From Lachnospiraceae bacterium (GTDB taxonomy: Bacteria > Bacillota > Clostridia > Lachnospirales > Lachnospiraceae): a stretch of 36,460 nucleotides of DNA. Below, one piece after another: positions 8,400-16,545 of the stretch (within the stretch, counting starts at the first letter, position 1; each line of letters starts with the position of its first letter). The DNA is taken from NCBI GenBank assembly GCA_030536455.1, contig JAUNPZ010000006.1:1-36460 (forward strand), given 5' to 3'. Position numbers and translations under genes: made by a program. The notes beneath the pieces are model-generated. The model saw nothing but the letters and a program-made list of their open reading frames with translations, was not told the origin of the DNA and made no database searches.

Positions 8400-9437
8400 C
8401 TATCCCAGATATTCTCTGATAATTTCACCCAGCACCTTGATTTCCTCCGGCTTTAAATCCTTCATCCAGCTTTCACCCGTCCGGCTCTCTCCGCCGGACC
8501 CGGAATCGCTCTTCTCTGACCTGGATAGCGGCACACTTCTTCCGGCAGCCGCCTGCTCCAGACTTTTGCGGAGCTGGTTCAATGCCTCCTCTGATATCAT
8601 ATGGGAAGACGGACTGCTGTCTGGCTGCGTCCCGCTCCTTGGCTCATTGTAACCGTCCGGCTCTTCCAGCCGTTCGTCCGTCTGGCCGCAGGAACCGTTC
8701 CGCTGAGCGGACCCATTCCGCCCCTTCTGGCTGGTTCGTCCGAATCCGCCTCCTCCGCTTATGCCGGAATTTCCGGAAGCTCTGCCTCTGGCTCCGCCTC
8801 CTGCTTCACTGCCGGAAGCCGCCTCCCGTTTTCTTCCCCGGAGCGGACGTCCCGGCTCCCTGGCCGCTGCCGCCGGAACCAGCTCTGCCCCATCCTGCTC
8901 TTCCTCCAGCTCCGGAAGGCGGTCCCGGCTGAGACGCTTCCAAAGGGAATTTTCCAGATAATCCTGAATGCAGGTGCTGAGCCGGTGACGCTTGTCCTCC
9001 AGCCCGGTCCCATAATCAACCATAATGTTAAACAGTCCCGCCAGGAACCCCATGGAACCATACAGGATCATATAGTAGGAATCGCACCGGTACCAATAAG
9101 AAAGGAATGCCAGGCCGCCTCCAAGCAGGAAGCAGAGCGCCGTCATCTGATTGGAAAAAGCGCTCCAGCCTCCCGGAGTGAACAGCCCCATCCTGGCCTC
9201 GTAAATCTGCTTTTCTACAAAAACCCCGGTATTCGCCACACCCTGATTCAATCGGTATGTATCCTCTGCGCGCTGCCTCAGCTCCCGCAGCCATTTATTC
9301 TTCGTAAGCATCATATTCCCGGTTTCCCGGATTAATCGTTTGTAGAGGCGACCTGCTGTCAGCTTGCTCATCATACCAATCAGGCAGATTGCTGTCAGAA
9401 CATAGATTGCTTTTCCTGTCTGTAAAAATTCCAGCAT
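8400..9437 (-). CDS. Membrane protein with low-complexity C-terminal tail, unknown
   Basis: 345 aa, family not recognised. One hydrophobic segment lies at the N-terminus (about residues 8-24) and two more at about 98-145 (LCFLLGGGLAFLSY and ILYGSMGFLAGLFNI), with a conserved-looking soluble stretch between them. Residues about 185-310 are low-complexity, rich in Gly, Arg, Ser and Glu (for example GGGARGRASGNSGISGGGG). The last 40 residues look folded again (WMKDLKPEEIKVLGEIIREYL). GGGGAG lies 6 bases before the ATG. The basic glycine-rich tail probably faces the cytoplasm. No functional assignment is supported. Confidence 0.75.
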   Translation of the reverse strand: MLEFLQTGKAIYVLTAICLIGMMSKLTAGRLYKRLIRETGNMMLTKNKWLRELRQRAEDTYRLNQGVANTGVFVEKQIYEARMGLFTPGGWSAFSNQMTALCFLLGGGLAFLSYWYRCDSYYMILYGSMGFLAGLFNIMVDYGTGLEDKRHRLSTCIQDYLENSLWKRLSRDRLPELEEEQDGAELVPAAAAREPGRPLRGRKREAASGSEAGGGARGRASGNSGISGGGGFGRTSQKGRNGSAQRNGSCGQTDERLEEPDGYNEPRSGTQPDSSPSSHMISEEALNQLRKSLEQAAAGRSVPLSRSEKSDSGSGGESRTGESWMKDLKPEEIKVLGEIIREYLG

Positions 9438-9494
9438 ATATAGCTCCCCTTTCTTTCGGCCCTTTCCCGAATCCCCTCCGATACCGCCGCCGCG

Positions 9495-9593
9495 GTCCGC
9501 TTCCGCATCTGCAGCATCCGCGTCCGCGCCGCATCATCTGCTTCCGCACCGCAGCGTCCGCTTCCACATCTGCGGCATCCGCGTCCGCGCCGC
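9495..9593. repeat. GC-rich 38-bp duplication with 61-bp period
   Basis: The stretches 9495-9532 and 9556-9593 are near-identical (GTCCGCTTCC-CATCTGC-GCATCCGCGTCCGCGCCGC). They lie in the 308-base gap between mtnN and the downstream minus-strand gene, in its presumed leader. GCCGCCGCGG flanks both ends. No convincing gene is present in the gap; a short ORF crossing it has an implausible Arg/Cys/Gly composition. Confidence 0.55.
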
Positions 9594-9622
9594 CGCGGGG
9601 ATTCATTCGCCCGATAGAGTCC

Positions 9623-9628
9623 ATTATA
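9623..9628 (-). promoter_or_regulatory. Possible -10 element upstream of the repeat-bearing leader
   Basis: TATAAT on the minus strand with no clear -35. If used, it gives the membrane-protein gene a leader of about 180 bases containing the duplication. Confidence 0.25.
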
Positions 9629-9745
9629 AACACCAGAATTTCATTTGGGAAGATGAGAACGCCCAGAATCGTTCGTCAAATTCCTCCTCGATTCGCACCG
9701 GACCTTAAAACAGCCGGTGAAACAGCCGTTCAGCGCACGCCGCTT

Positions 9746-10444
9746 TTAAGCCTCATACCGCTCCGCCATCGCCAGAAGAAGGTTGACGGAATGGTCGATT
9801 GCCTTTGCCTCGAAGGTTTCATAATCCATATTCGCGCTGTCATCTGCCTTATCCGAAATCGCGCGGACAATCAGAACCGGAATCCCGTTCAGCCAGGCTG
9901 CCTGGGCAATGGAAGCTCCCTCCATCTCCGTGCAGCTTCCATGGAAGTTCTCCACCAGCCACTCTTTCTTCGTTTTGTCCGAGATAAACTGGTCGCCGCT
10001 GACCACTCTTCCGGTCCAGGTCCGGATATCCGGATTTACTTCTTTGCAGCACTCCTCCGCCAGCTTTCGAAGCTTCTCATCTGCTGGGAATGCAAAGATA
10101 TCCATCTGCGGAATCTGTCCCACCGGATAACCAAAACCGGTGGCATCCATATCATGCTGTACCGCATCAACAGAAAGGACGATATCCCCGATATTGATTT
10201 CTGCTTTCAGCGAACCGGCAATTCCGGTATTAATCACTCCATCTACCTGATAGCAGTCCGCCAGAATCTGGGTGCACACTGCTGCATTCACCTTACCGAT
10301 TCCGGAGCGCACTACCACCACCGGCTTTCCCTTCAGGCTGCCTCTGTAAAAATCCATACCAGCCCTTGTCTCCACGGATACCTCTTCCAGACAATCCTTA
10401 ATTCTTGCTACCTCCTGGTCCATCGCTCCGATAATTCCTAACAT
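9746..10444 (-). CDS. mtnN: 5'-methylthioadenosine/S-adenosylhomocysteine nucleosidase
   Basis: Cleaves the glycosidic bond of methylthioadenosine and S-adenosylhomocysteine, feeding methionine salvage and the activated methyl cycle. The 232-aa length is typical. Active-site landmarks are IGAMDQEV (E11), TGIAGSL, the purine/ribose site EMEGAS (E173/E175) and the general acid in ISDKAD (D198). GGAGG lies 7 bases before the ATG. It is transcribed divergently from the TSCPD gene, and the two promoters overlap. Cytoplasmic, no unusual features. Confidence 0.97.
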   Translation of the reverse strand: MLGIIGAMDQEVARIKDCLEEVSVETRAGMDFYRGSLKGKPVVVVRSGIGKVNAAVCTQILADCYQVDGVINTGIAGSLKAEINIGDIVLSVDAVQHDMDATGFGYPVGQIPQMDIFAFPADEKLRKLAEECCKEVNPDIRTWTGRVVSGDQFISDKTKKEWLVENFHGSCTEMEGASIAQAAWLNGIPVLIVRAISDKADDSANMDYETFEAKAIDHSVNLLLAMAERYEA

Positions 10445-10506
10445 GAAAAAACCTCCGTTTCTTTTTTCTTGCTGTGTATCTGCTGAACAGCTACAATTTC
10501 TTCTAC

Positions 10507-10535
10507 ATTATAAAGGACTTGACATTCTTTTTCAA
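10507..10535 (-). promoter_or_regulatory. Promoter for mtnN, overlapping the divergent promoter
   Basis: On the minus strand TTGAAA (10535-10530) and TATAAT (10512-10507) are separated by 17 bases. It interleaves with the plus-strand promoter at 10519-10546. Confidence 0.55.
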
Positions 10536-10546
10536 TCCATTATACT
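10519..10546 (+). promoter_or_regulatory. Promoter for the TSCPD gene
   Basis: TTGACA (10519-10524), 16 bases, TATACT (10541-10546): near-consensus. The leader carries a hairpin, GAATACCG (10586-10593) with CGGTATTC (10604-10611), and a direct repeat of GATTGCAGAA. Confidence 0.65.
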
Positions 10547-10636
10547 AGTACCCAGAATATAAATTATTCGATATAACAGATTGCAGAATACCGGATTGCA
10601 GAACGGTATTCTTGAACTTGAAAGGAGGTTTCCCCT

Positions 10637-10882
10637 ATGGATTATAAGACACAAGGTGTTTGCTCCCGGTCGATTCATTTTGAAGTCGTGGACAATAAGC
10701 TGACCAATGTATCCTTCCTGGGCGGCTGTTCCGGTAATGCACGCGGTCTTTCCAGCCTGCTGGAGGGTATGGATATCGACCAGGTTATTGAGCGTCTGGA
10801 TGGAATCAAGTGCGGCCCCCGGCCTACATCCTGCCCGGACCAGCTTGCAAGAGCATTAAAGCAGTACAAAGAAACCATGTAG
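10637..10882 (+). CDS. TSCPD domain protein (TIGR03905-like)
   Basis: 81-aa cytoplasmic protein made almost entirely of a TSCPD-type domain, the small domain also seen fused to some class II ribonucleotide reductases. Visible are GVCSRSIHFEV, GGCSGNARGLSSLLEG and the naming motif TSCPDQLARAL. Cysteines at about residues 8, 31, 59 and 66 could bind metal. The ribosome site AAAGGAGG lies 8 bases before the ATG. The last codons (KETM and stop) form one arm of a terminator hairpin shared with the convergent amidase gene. The biochemical role is unknown. Confidence 0.9.
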   Translation: MDYKTQGVCSRSIHFEVVDNKLTNVSFLGGCSGNARGLSSLLEGMDIDQVIERLDGIKCGPRPTSCPDQLARALKQYKETM

Positions 10883-10914
10883 TTGGCATCCCGCCAATTA
10901 CATGGTTTCTTTTT
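10868..10914. terminator. Bidirectional terminator that encodes both C-termini
   Basis: Bases 10868-10887 pair with 10893-10912 in a 20-bp stem with one G-U wobble and a 5-base loop. The left arm contains the last four codons and stop of the TSCPD gene; the right arm, on the minus strand, contains the last four codons and stop of the amidase gene. Both proteins therefore end in Lys-Glu-Thr-Met. Five T follow on plus. Confidence 0.9.
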
Positions 10915-11698
10915 GATTCATGTACTGCAGGATTCCCATCGCCACCGTCCAGGCAACCCGGTCCTGATATTCCTCCGTCTCCAGCTTTCTTGCTTCCTCC
11001 GGGTTCGACAGAAAACCGGTCTCCACGATAATCGACACCGGCCTGGAATGTGTCAGCAGATAATAATTTCCATTCGCCTTAGCCTGCCTGCGGTTTCCGG
11101 CTCCCAGTACATAGTCGAACCGCTTCTGCATCAACTGGGCAAACTCCTTTCCCTCTTCCGAATTCTGATAGTAAAACACCTGCGGTCCGGAAATCTCCGG
11201 CCCGTGATAGCTGTTTTGATGGATGCTCACCATCGCTTCCGGAGCCGTTCCATTGATAATCTCAATCCGCTTCCGCATATCCGCCGTCTTTTTATTCTTA
11301 TCTCCTGCAGAATGCAGCCCCTCGTCCTTCTGCCGCGTCAGCGCCACCGTCACATCATTCGCCTCCAGATATCCTTTAATCCGGTAAACGATTTCCAGGT
11401 TAATATCCTTTTCCAGCTGGCCCTCTGCCCCGATTTTTCCGGGATCCGGTCCGCCGTGACCGGCATCCAGAATGATGACCCGCGCTTTCTTTGCCTCCCT
11501 GGTCTGCAGGGACTCCGCATTCTGACGGCTTACCTGGAAGACCGCCCGGTCCTGCGCCGAAAATCCATGCTTTCCGCCCTCAATCCGGCCGCCTCCATGA
11601 AAAAATACCGCAGTTACTGCAAACAGCATCAGAATCCCCAGCACATTCTGCCAGAATCCGTCCTTCATACTCCACCGCCCGCGCTCCCGGTAACGCAT
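10898..11698 (-). CDS. cwlD: N-acetylmuramoyl-L-alanine amidase, CwlD-like
   Basis: Zinc amidase (Amidase_3) that cuts the peptide from muramic acid in peptidoglycan; CwlD of spore formers does so in the cortex to allow muramic-delta-lactam formation. The protein has an N-terminal membrane anchor (about residues 14-33). The catalytic domain shows ILDAGHGGPDPG (zinc His), KDINLEIVYRIK, SIHQNSY (zinc His) and VETGFLSNPEEA (catalytic Glu). Length of 266 aa fits CwlD. An alternative start is the internal ATG at 11668 (MKDGFWQN), whose SD site is too close. It lies downstream of a metallophosphoesterase and a GH18 protein on the same strand. Assignment to CwlD rather than another Amidase_3 protein is from size and anchor. 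Confidence 0.88.
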   Translation of the reverse strand: MRYRERGRWSMKDGFWQNVLGILMLFAVTAVFFHGGGRIEGGKHGFSAQDRAVFQVSRQNAESLQTREAKKARVIILDAGHGGPDPGKIGAEGQLEKDINLEIVYRIKGYLEANDVTVALTRQKDEGLHSAGDKNKKTADMRKRIEIINGTAPEAMVSIHQNSYHGPEISGPQVFYYQNSEEGKEFAQLMQKRFDYVLGAGNRRQAKANGNYYLLTHSRPVSIIVETGFLSNPEEARKLETEEYQDRVAWTVAMGILQYMNQKETM

Positions 11699-11755
11699 TC
11701 CTGCGCCCTGTTTCTTCTAAATCTATGAAGAGAGCCCGGAAAAAAGTCCGGATAA

Positions 11756-13321
11756 TCAATCCCACTTTAAATAATTAAAATCAGCCAACGTTTCCTCCAG
11801 AATATAATCCAGATATTCCGACTGCACACTGGCTCCGGCAAATTCCGACCACAGCTCATACTGCTCGCTTTCCTTTAGCTGCTCTGCAATCTCAATCGCC
11901 CTTCCCCAGTAATAATAGCAGTTTGCCTTCGCATAAACCTTGGACATCTGCTCCTTCTGCTTCTGGGTAAAGCCGACCTCCGTCATCTTCTGAAGCTGGT
12001 CATAAGCCTGATTGTAAAATACATTTTCCAGGAATGGAACCCGATACTCGGAAAATTTCAGAAGGTTCTCATCCTCACTGCCGTTTGCCCTGGCCCAGGA
12101 ATCCATATCCAGAATCTGTGTGTGATATCGGAAATCCCCGTCATCCTGGAAATAAAGAACGCCGTACTGACAAGGCGGAGTCGCCAGGGAACTGGTCACC
12201 ACCTCATAGATTCCGGTCTCGCCGCCCCACTCCGGGTCGCTGTTCATATAATGCTGTACATGAAGATGACCGCTCAGATAAAGCGTCGCTCCCCATCCCA
12301 CCAGCATCTCAATCAAAGGATCGCTGTGCTCGATGGTACAGTCCTCCTCATAAATCCGGCTTTCCTCCAGAAGATTGTGATGGCTGACCGGAAGAAGCAT
12401 CACTCCGGCTTCATAGGCTGCATCAAGCTGCTCCTCAATCCAGTCATAAGTCTCCGTATCAATCATCCCGCCAACCAGATTCACCGGGTCATACTGGCAG
12501 GAATCCAGCATCAGCGCCCACACGGACTCGCTGACCGGATACACATAGCTCAGGCTTTCCGTATCCCGGCTGATGGCCTCGTCATATCCGAAATCCCGGT
12601 AAATCTCGTAAAACTGCTGCGGGGACGTCTTCTCCGCCGGAATCCTGCGTCCCTCCGAAAAACGAGACGCGCCGATGTTATTAATATCGTGGTTACCCGG
12701 AATTACCACAACCGGAATCCCGGCCTCCTCAATCCGCTTTAAATACCCGGCCAGCTCCTCATGGCTTTTCCATTCTCCGTTCAGGCTCAAATCGCCGGGA
12801 AGAATCAGAAGGTCCGGCCTTTCCTGAATTACCTCCTGGGTAAATGCCTCTGTAATTTCCCATATGTAATTCGTCACCTTGCCGTCCCCGTGCTCTACCA
12901 TCTGGACAAATTCCGGTCCCTGGTCGGTAAGCTCCCTGGCAAGATAATGAATATCCGCGCCAATCAGAATTTTTAAGCCGGGTACCGTCTCCATCGCAGC
13001 CGAAGTTCCGGCATCCGGGAAAGGCTCTATGGTTTCTGAGGTTGGCTCTGTGGGCTTCTCCACCTGGGGTGCTGTCGTCTCCTTTTCGGTCTCCGTCACC
13101 TCTTCCGTCTCCGTCGGCAGCTCCTCCTCCGGCCGCCGTCTGGTACATCCGAAGGTTCCCGATACCGCCAGACAGCAGGCCAGCCCCAGCGGCAGCGCCC
13201 TCCGGCAGACCGCGCCAAATCCGCCCGGACTGCCGGCCGTGCTCCATCCATGAGGCCCGCTTCGTCTGTGACCGCTCTTCCGCATCACTCCATTTACCAA
13301 GCCTTCCTTTTTCTTTCTCAT
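11756..13321 (-). CDS. Secreted calcineurin-like metallophosphoesterase
   Basis: 521-aa exported phosphoesterase. The N-terminus is Arg/Lys-rich, then has a hydrophobic stretch ending AVSGTFGC, a weak lipobox, so a lipoprotein is possible. A Glu/Thr/Pro-rich linker (about 65-105) follows. The metallophosphatase motifs appear in order: GADIHYL, LPGDLSLNGE, VIPGNHDINN, PVSHHNLL and SGHLHVQH, all the residues needed for a dinuclear metal site. A C-terminal helical region of about 130 residues follows. AGAGGGG lies 9 bases before the ATG. It sits between GH18 and amidase genes, suggesting an envelope role. The substrate is unknown; cell-wall polymers or extracellular phosphoesters are possible. 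Confidence 0.88.
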   Translation of the reverse strand: MRKKKEGLVNGVMRKSGHRRSGPHGWSTAGSPGGFGAVCRRALPLGLACCLAVSGTFGCTRRRPEEELPTETEEVTETEKETTAPQVEKPTEPTSETIEPFPDAGTSAAMETVPGLKILIGADIHYLARELTDQGPEFVQMVEHGDGKVTNYIWEITEAFTQEVIQERPDLLILPGDLSLNGEWKSHEELAGYLKRIEEAGIPVVVIPGNHDINNIGASRFSEGRRIPAEKTSPQQFYEIYRDFGYDEAISRDTESLSYVYPVSESVWALMLDSCQYDPVNLVGGMIDTETYDWIEEQLDAAYEAGVMLLPVSHHNLLEESRIYEEDCTIEHSDPLIEMLVGWGATLYLSGHLHVQHYMNSDPEWGGETGIYEVVTSSLATPPCQYGVLYFQDDGDFRYHTQILDMDSWARANGSEDENLLKFSEYRVPFLENVFYNQAYDQLQKMTEVGFTQKQKEQMSKVYAKANCYYYWGRAIEIAEQLKESEQYELWSEFAGASVQSEYLDYILEETLADFNYLKWD

Positions 13322-13374
13322 AAAATCCAGCCCCTCTCAAATGTTATTAAGAAAAAAGGTGTCCTGCCGCTAAA

Positions 13375-15027
13375 CTACTCATTCACCTTCACCACATCCC
13401 AGACCTCCTCGGTCTCAAAGCCCAGCTTCCAGCAGGCCACTCCGGCCAGGTCATATTCCCGGATTAAATCCATCTTTAGCCCCAGTGACTTCTCTTCTTC
13501 CAGCCAGATTTCCTTTCTCACGCCTTCATCCTGAATCTCACCATAATAAAGTCCGCTTTCATCCTGCCAATACATGGATACCTTCTTGGATTCTGCCCAT
13601 TTCTTTGCATCTGCGATTCCCAATGCATCTGAACTGGTTCCATCTGGTCCCTCTTTCCAGACTCTGGTATAGAAAGGAACCGCATTGATCACCTTTTCCT
13701 TTGGAACCAGCTCCAGCGTATCCTCAATTCCCTTCTTCACATAGCCATAAGACGCCACCGGACCGGCTTCGCCGCCCGCATAATGCTCGTCATAGCCCAT
13801 GATTATCACATAATCCGCCACGATGCCCTGCTCCCTGCGGTTGTAAAAAGCATTGTACACCGCCGGGACATAATTATCCACAGAAAGTACAATCTGCTTC
13901 TGTCGGCAGGCCACCGAAAGTTCCCGGATAAACTGTACATAATGAGGACCGGCGCTTTCCTTGATTCCCTCAAAATCCAGATTCAGGCCATCCAGGTCAT
14001 ACGTCTCCACCGCCTCCATCAGACCGGCTATCAGCTTCTTTCTCACCGACGTTCTGGAAAGGAGGACCTCAGACTGGACATCCTTGCTGAAATTATCTAA
14101 CAGCGCCCAAACCTGGATTCCCTGCTCATGCAGCTGATCCACATAATTCCGGTCAGCAAAGGAAGTGAAATTTCCTTCATTGTCCGTCAGAGCAAACCAG
14201 GTTGGCGATACCACATTCACGCCCTTTGTCTTTTCAAGAAGCGCCTGAATCTTCTGGTTTGCTTCCATGCTGGTAACCTGATGCCACACCAGGCACACCT
14301 TCTCATCCATAGAAATATTGGTATATACCGGCTGCTGGAACGTGCTCAGATAAGTAACCGTCTCCGAATCTCCAAGCCGCCGCTTTTCCATATATCCCAC
14401 ATGGCCGTTCTCTGTGCGGACCTTCACCCATCGCTCCATGGAATCCAGCACCTTCACCAGCGTTCCCTCCGGCTCATCCGCTACCACCGGACTCTTGATT
14501 CCGCCCTTTTGCCGGACCGCGCCATTCTTCTTCAGGACCGTCCACTCATCCGCTTCCCAGCCCGTATCGATAAACGCCCTTTTTACCTCATCCTCCGCGA
14601 ATTCCGCTATCCGGACATCCGTATAGGAGGATACCAAATCCGAAGACAGATATACTCCGTCCGGCTCCACTCTTAAAAAGGGCGCACCGCTGCTGCTTTT
14701 TGTCTCCTCATCCGCATATACGATAGAATCCGGCAGAGTGTACACCAGAAGCCGTTCCTTCTCATCCCAGTAAAACCGCTCATTCAGGTTCTGGTTCACC
14801 CAGGAAATCGGCAGATAAAGCTGGCCGTCCCGAACGATTCCGGCCGCCTCCTGAAGCTCATTATCCAAAAATAATGCCGTTTCCTCCCCGGATACCCCAT
14901 AAAATTGTTCCAGGTCCGCCCTTTCCTTCGTCGGTGAATACTTTACATACGCCGTATATCCCATATATCCTATGAAAATACAGAGAATCAGGCCAATCGC
15001 AGCCAGCATCGGGACCACTTTCTTCAT
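13375..15027 (-). CDS. GH18 family hydrolase with SH3-like domain, membrane-anchored
   Basis: Predicted cell-wall-associated glycosidase of the YaaH/YdhD-like GH18 group. It has an N-terminal membrane anchor (LAAIGLILCIFIGYMGYTAY). Next is a region resembling a copper-amine-oxidase-N-like fold (ELQEAAGIVRDGQLYLPISW), then an SH3-type stretch (LVKVLDSMERWVKVR). The GH18 barrel shows the catalytic DGLNLDFEGI (DxxDxE variant ending in the acid Glu), IIMGYDEHY and a C-terminal GVACWKLGFET. The start at 15027 (MKKVVPM) has GGAAGGG 10 bases upstream. An in-frame ATG at 15093 would extend it by 22 basic residues but lies at the predicted transcription start with no ribosome site. A role in peptidoglycan or spore-coat turnover is likely. 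Confidence 0.9.
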   Translation of the reverse strand: MKKVVPMLAAIGLILCIFIGYMGYTAYVKYSPTKERADLEQFYGVSGEETALFLDNELQEAAGIVRDGQLYLPISWVNQNLNERFYWDEKERLLVYTLPDSIVYADEETKSSSGAPFLRVEPDGVYLSSDLVSSYTDVRIAEFAEDEVKRAFIDTGWEADEWTVLKKNGAVRQKGGIKSPVVADEPEGTLVKVLDSMERWVKVRTENGHVGYMEKRRLGDSETVTYLSTFQQPVYTNISMDEKVCLVWHQVTSMEANQKIQALLEKTKGVNVVSPTWFALTDNEGNFTSFADRNYVDQLHEQGIQVWALLDNFSKDVQSEVLLSRTSVRKKLIAGLMEAVETYDLDGLNLDFEGIKESAGPHYVQFIRELSVACRQKQIVLSVDNYVPAVYNAFYNRREQGIVADYVIIMGYDEHYAGGEAGPVASYGYVKKGIEDTLELVPKEKVINAVPFYTRVWKEGPDGTSSDALGIADAKKWAESKKVSMYWQDESGLYYGEIQDEGVRKEIWLEEEKSLGLKMDLIREYDLAGVACWKLGFETEEVWDVVKVNE

Positions 15028-15101
15028 CACTTGCACACCCTTCCGTCTTCTTTTGTTTTTTGCTGTCTCTACCGGTTGTGTATTACTTCCCATTATGGTT
15101 T

Positions 15102-15107
15102 ATTATA
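15102..15107 (-). promoter_or_regulatory. Extended -10 promoter for the GH18 gene
   Basis: TGCTATAAT on the minus strand is an extended -10; the -35 region is weak. The predicted transcription start is close to 15095, which argues against translation from ATG 15093. Confidence 0.45.
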
Positions 15108-15261
15108 GCACAGAACAACTTCGAGAGTTTTACTTTTTTTTGAAGTTTTTATGTATCTGTCTCCGGTTCACTGCAGGCTGAAATGGACCCGGCTCAAATC
15201 TGTCTTTTTCTCTGTGTTTTTTGCTGCGCTCGTAAAACTCCCGGCTGTTCTCCTTCCCACC

Positions 15262-15365
15262 TCCTGACTTTGCATTCATCTGTCTTTCCCCTCTTCCACC
15301 TCCCGTCTCTGCATTCATCTGCATCGCTGCATCCGTCTGCGCCGCTGCATTCATCTGCGCCGCCG
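15262..15365. repeat. Imperfect repeats of TGCATTCATCTG
   Basis: GCATTCATCTG or a one-base variant occurs four times within about 100 bases, in the 274-base gap between the GH18 gene and the 126-aa gene. On the minus strand the repeats would encode Met-Asn-Ala units in a frame other than that of the 126-aa gene. No other gene is seen in this gap. Confidence 0.5.
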
Positions 15366-15367
15366 TG

Positions 15368-15748
15368 TTACCTGCGCCCGCTGTCGCCTGCCTCACCCTT
15401 TGTCCGGTTCCGGCAGGTATGCAGCAGATTCTTATAGTGCTCCAGCTGCGCTTTCCGAACCAATTCCTCCAGGTGTTTCTGCTTCTCCCATGCCTGCCTG
15501 GCATCCAGGTCCAGATACACCAGGTCAAAATGAATCTCCTTCAGGCGGCCGGTATCCGAATTGACATAATCCGCCATATACACGGCCCCGTCCTCCCGAA
15601 CATCAAAAATCTTGTACCATTCCCGCTCCTGCCGTATCCGTTTTCCATCAATGAAAATCGGAACGCCCTGGTTTCGGTAACGTCTTAGCTGTTCTACAAA
15701 AGCATACTGCTCCGAGTTCTGCTTTTTTCTTCTTCTGTCTGTTCCCAT
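15368..15748 (-). CDS. Unknown 126-aa cytoplasmic protein
   Basis: Not recognised. Starts MGTDRRRKKQ, followed by a compact region with FIDGKRI, WYKIFDVREDGAVYMADYV and LKEIHFDLVYLDLD, which looks like a small beta-rich domain. A charged helix (about 85-115) and a short basic tail follow. GGAGG lies 8 bases before ATG 15748; an in-frame ATG at 15862 adds 38 residues of non-protein-like composition. It follows the P-loop ATPase on the same strand and may be co-transcribed with it and the kinase. The C-terminus is suspicious: the open frame continues as a hydrophilic repeat-rich tail in a shifted frame down to 15130. Confidence 0.65.
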   Translation of the reverse strand: MGTDRRRKKQNSEQYAFVEQLRRYRNQGVPIFIDGKRIRQEREWYKIFDVREDGAVYMADYVNSDTGRLKEIHFDLVYLDLDARQAWEKQKHLEELVRKAQLEHYKNLLHTCRNRTKGEAGDSGRR

Positions 15749-15870
15749 ATCCTCCCCTCCAATACCTGTCGAAAAGATTCTGAAACCGATACACCGGACA
15801 TCTGCAGGAGGGAGGTTTCTACCGTGACATATTAACTTCCTTTTCAGTCTGCAGATATCCATGCTCCGCC

Positions 15871-16545
15871 TCAGCCTCTTTTCTTTCCAGTCCAGATTCT
15901 CCCCAGAAATTCAGCCATCTCCTTATCAATGGAAAATGCATCCGGCGCAAACGGAACGGTTTCAAAATTCAGGAAATAACGCCGTTTCATCTCCCGTCTG
16001 GCTTCCTCGCTTCCGAAAACCATCAAGAAATTCCAGTTATCCCTGCCCTTCTGCAGCCATTCCCTCCGTTCTGCCACTTCCCTGATCTTCCACTCATTCA
16101 GAGCGCCCAGGAAGCACTTCATCCGGCACTGCAGAAATTCTGCCGTCCCTCCGTCTTTCAGACTTCCAAAATCCATCAGGATTGCTTCATAACCATTCTG
16201 AAGGCAAAACGCCAGTTCCTCTGCTCCGCTCTGCGGAAAATAATCCACGCCCAGAATCGAAACCGCAGGCTGGCACGGTGCCGATGCCGCAGGCTGGCGC
16301 AATGCCGAAACCGGGTCCTGGCACGACGTCACTTTCAGAGACCGGCCGCATGACCGGCCGGTACAGACAGCTGTCAGTTCTTCTATCCCGCCAGGTCCGT
16401 TCCACTCCAGCACCGCCGTCCGCTTCAGCTCCATCGCTGTCAGGTAATTTGCAAACAGGATGGTAAAGTGCGTCACTCCGCATCCCGGACCGGCTCCCAG
16501 AATCCCTATGGTTTTTCCTTCTTTTTTCTCTGCTTTCTTCCACAT
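15871..16545 (-). CDS. P-loop ATPase-like protein lacking the Walker lysine (TadZ/MinD-like)
   Basis: About 224 aa. After a basic start (MWKKAEKKEGK) comes TIGILGAGPGCGVTHFTILFANYL, arranged like the first strand, P-loop and helix of a ParA/MinD/TadZ domain. The P-loop GAGPGCGVTH has no lysine where MinD-type proteins have one. AILMDFGS fits a Walker-B-like strand. A Pro/Ala/Gln-rich insertion follows the second strand. The start is uncertain: ATG 16545 lies 17 bases from AGGAGG, and an upstream GTG (16650) has no spaced site. The frame overlaps the kinase gene's 3' end, so translation is probably coupled. It may position a membrane machine without ATP hydrolysis; this is inference. Confidence 0.7.
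   Translation of the reverse strand: MWKKAEKKEGKTIGILGAGPGCGVTHFTILFANYLTAMELKRTAVLEWNGPGGIEELTAVCTGRSCGRSLKVTSCQDPVSALRQPAASAPCQPAVSILGVDYFPQSGAEELAFCLQNGYEAILMDFGSLKDGGTAEFLQCRMKCFLGALNEWKIREVAERREWLQKGRDNWNFLMVFGSEEARREMKRRYFLNFETVPFAPDAFSIDKEMAEFLGRIWTGKKRG

Noticed and set aside
8601..9335. Plus-strand frame of 244 codons opposite the membrane-protein gene
   Set aside because: Ser/Pro/Arg-rich and no ribosome site; caused by the low-complexity region on the other strand.
9295..9633. 112-codon minus-strand frame across the repeat-rich gap
   Set aside because: Arg/Cys/Gly-rich, no ribosome site, and overlaps the start of the membrane-protein gene in another frame.
15749..15862. 38-residue extension of the 126-aa protein
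   Set aside because: GAGG is at a usable distance, but composition is unlike a protein and the inner start has a better site.
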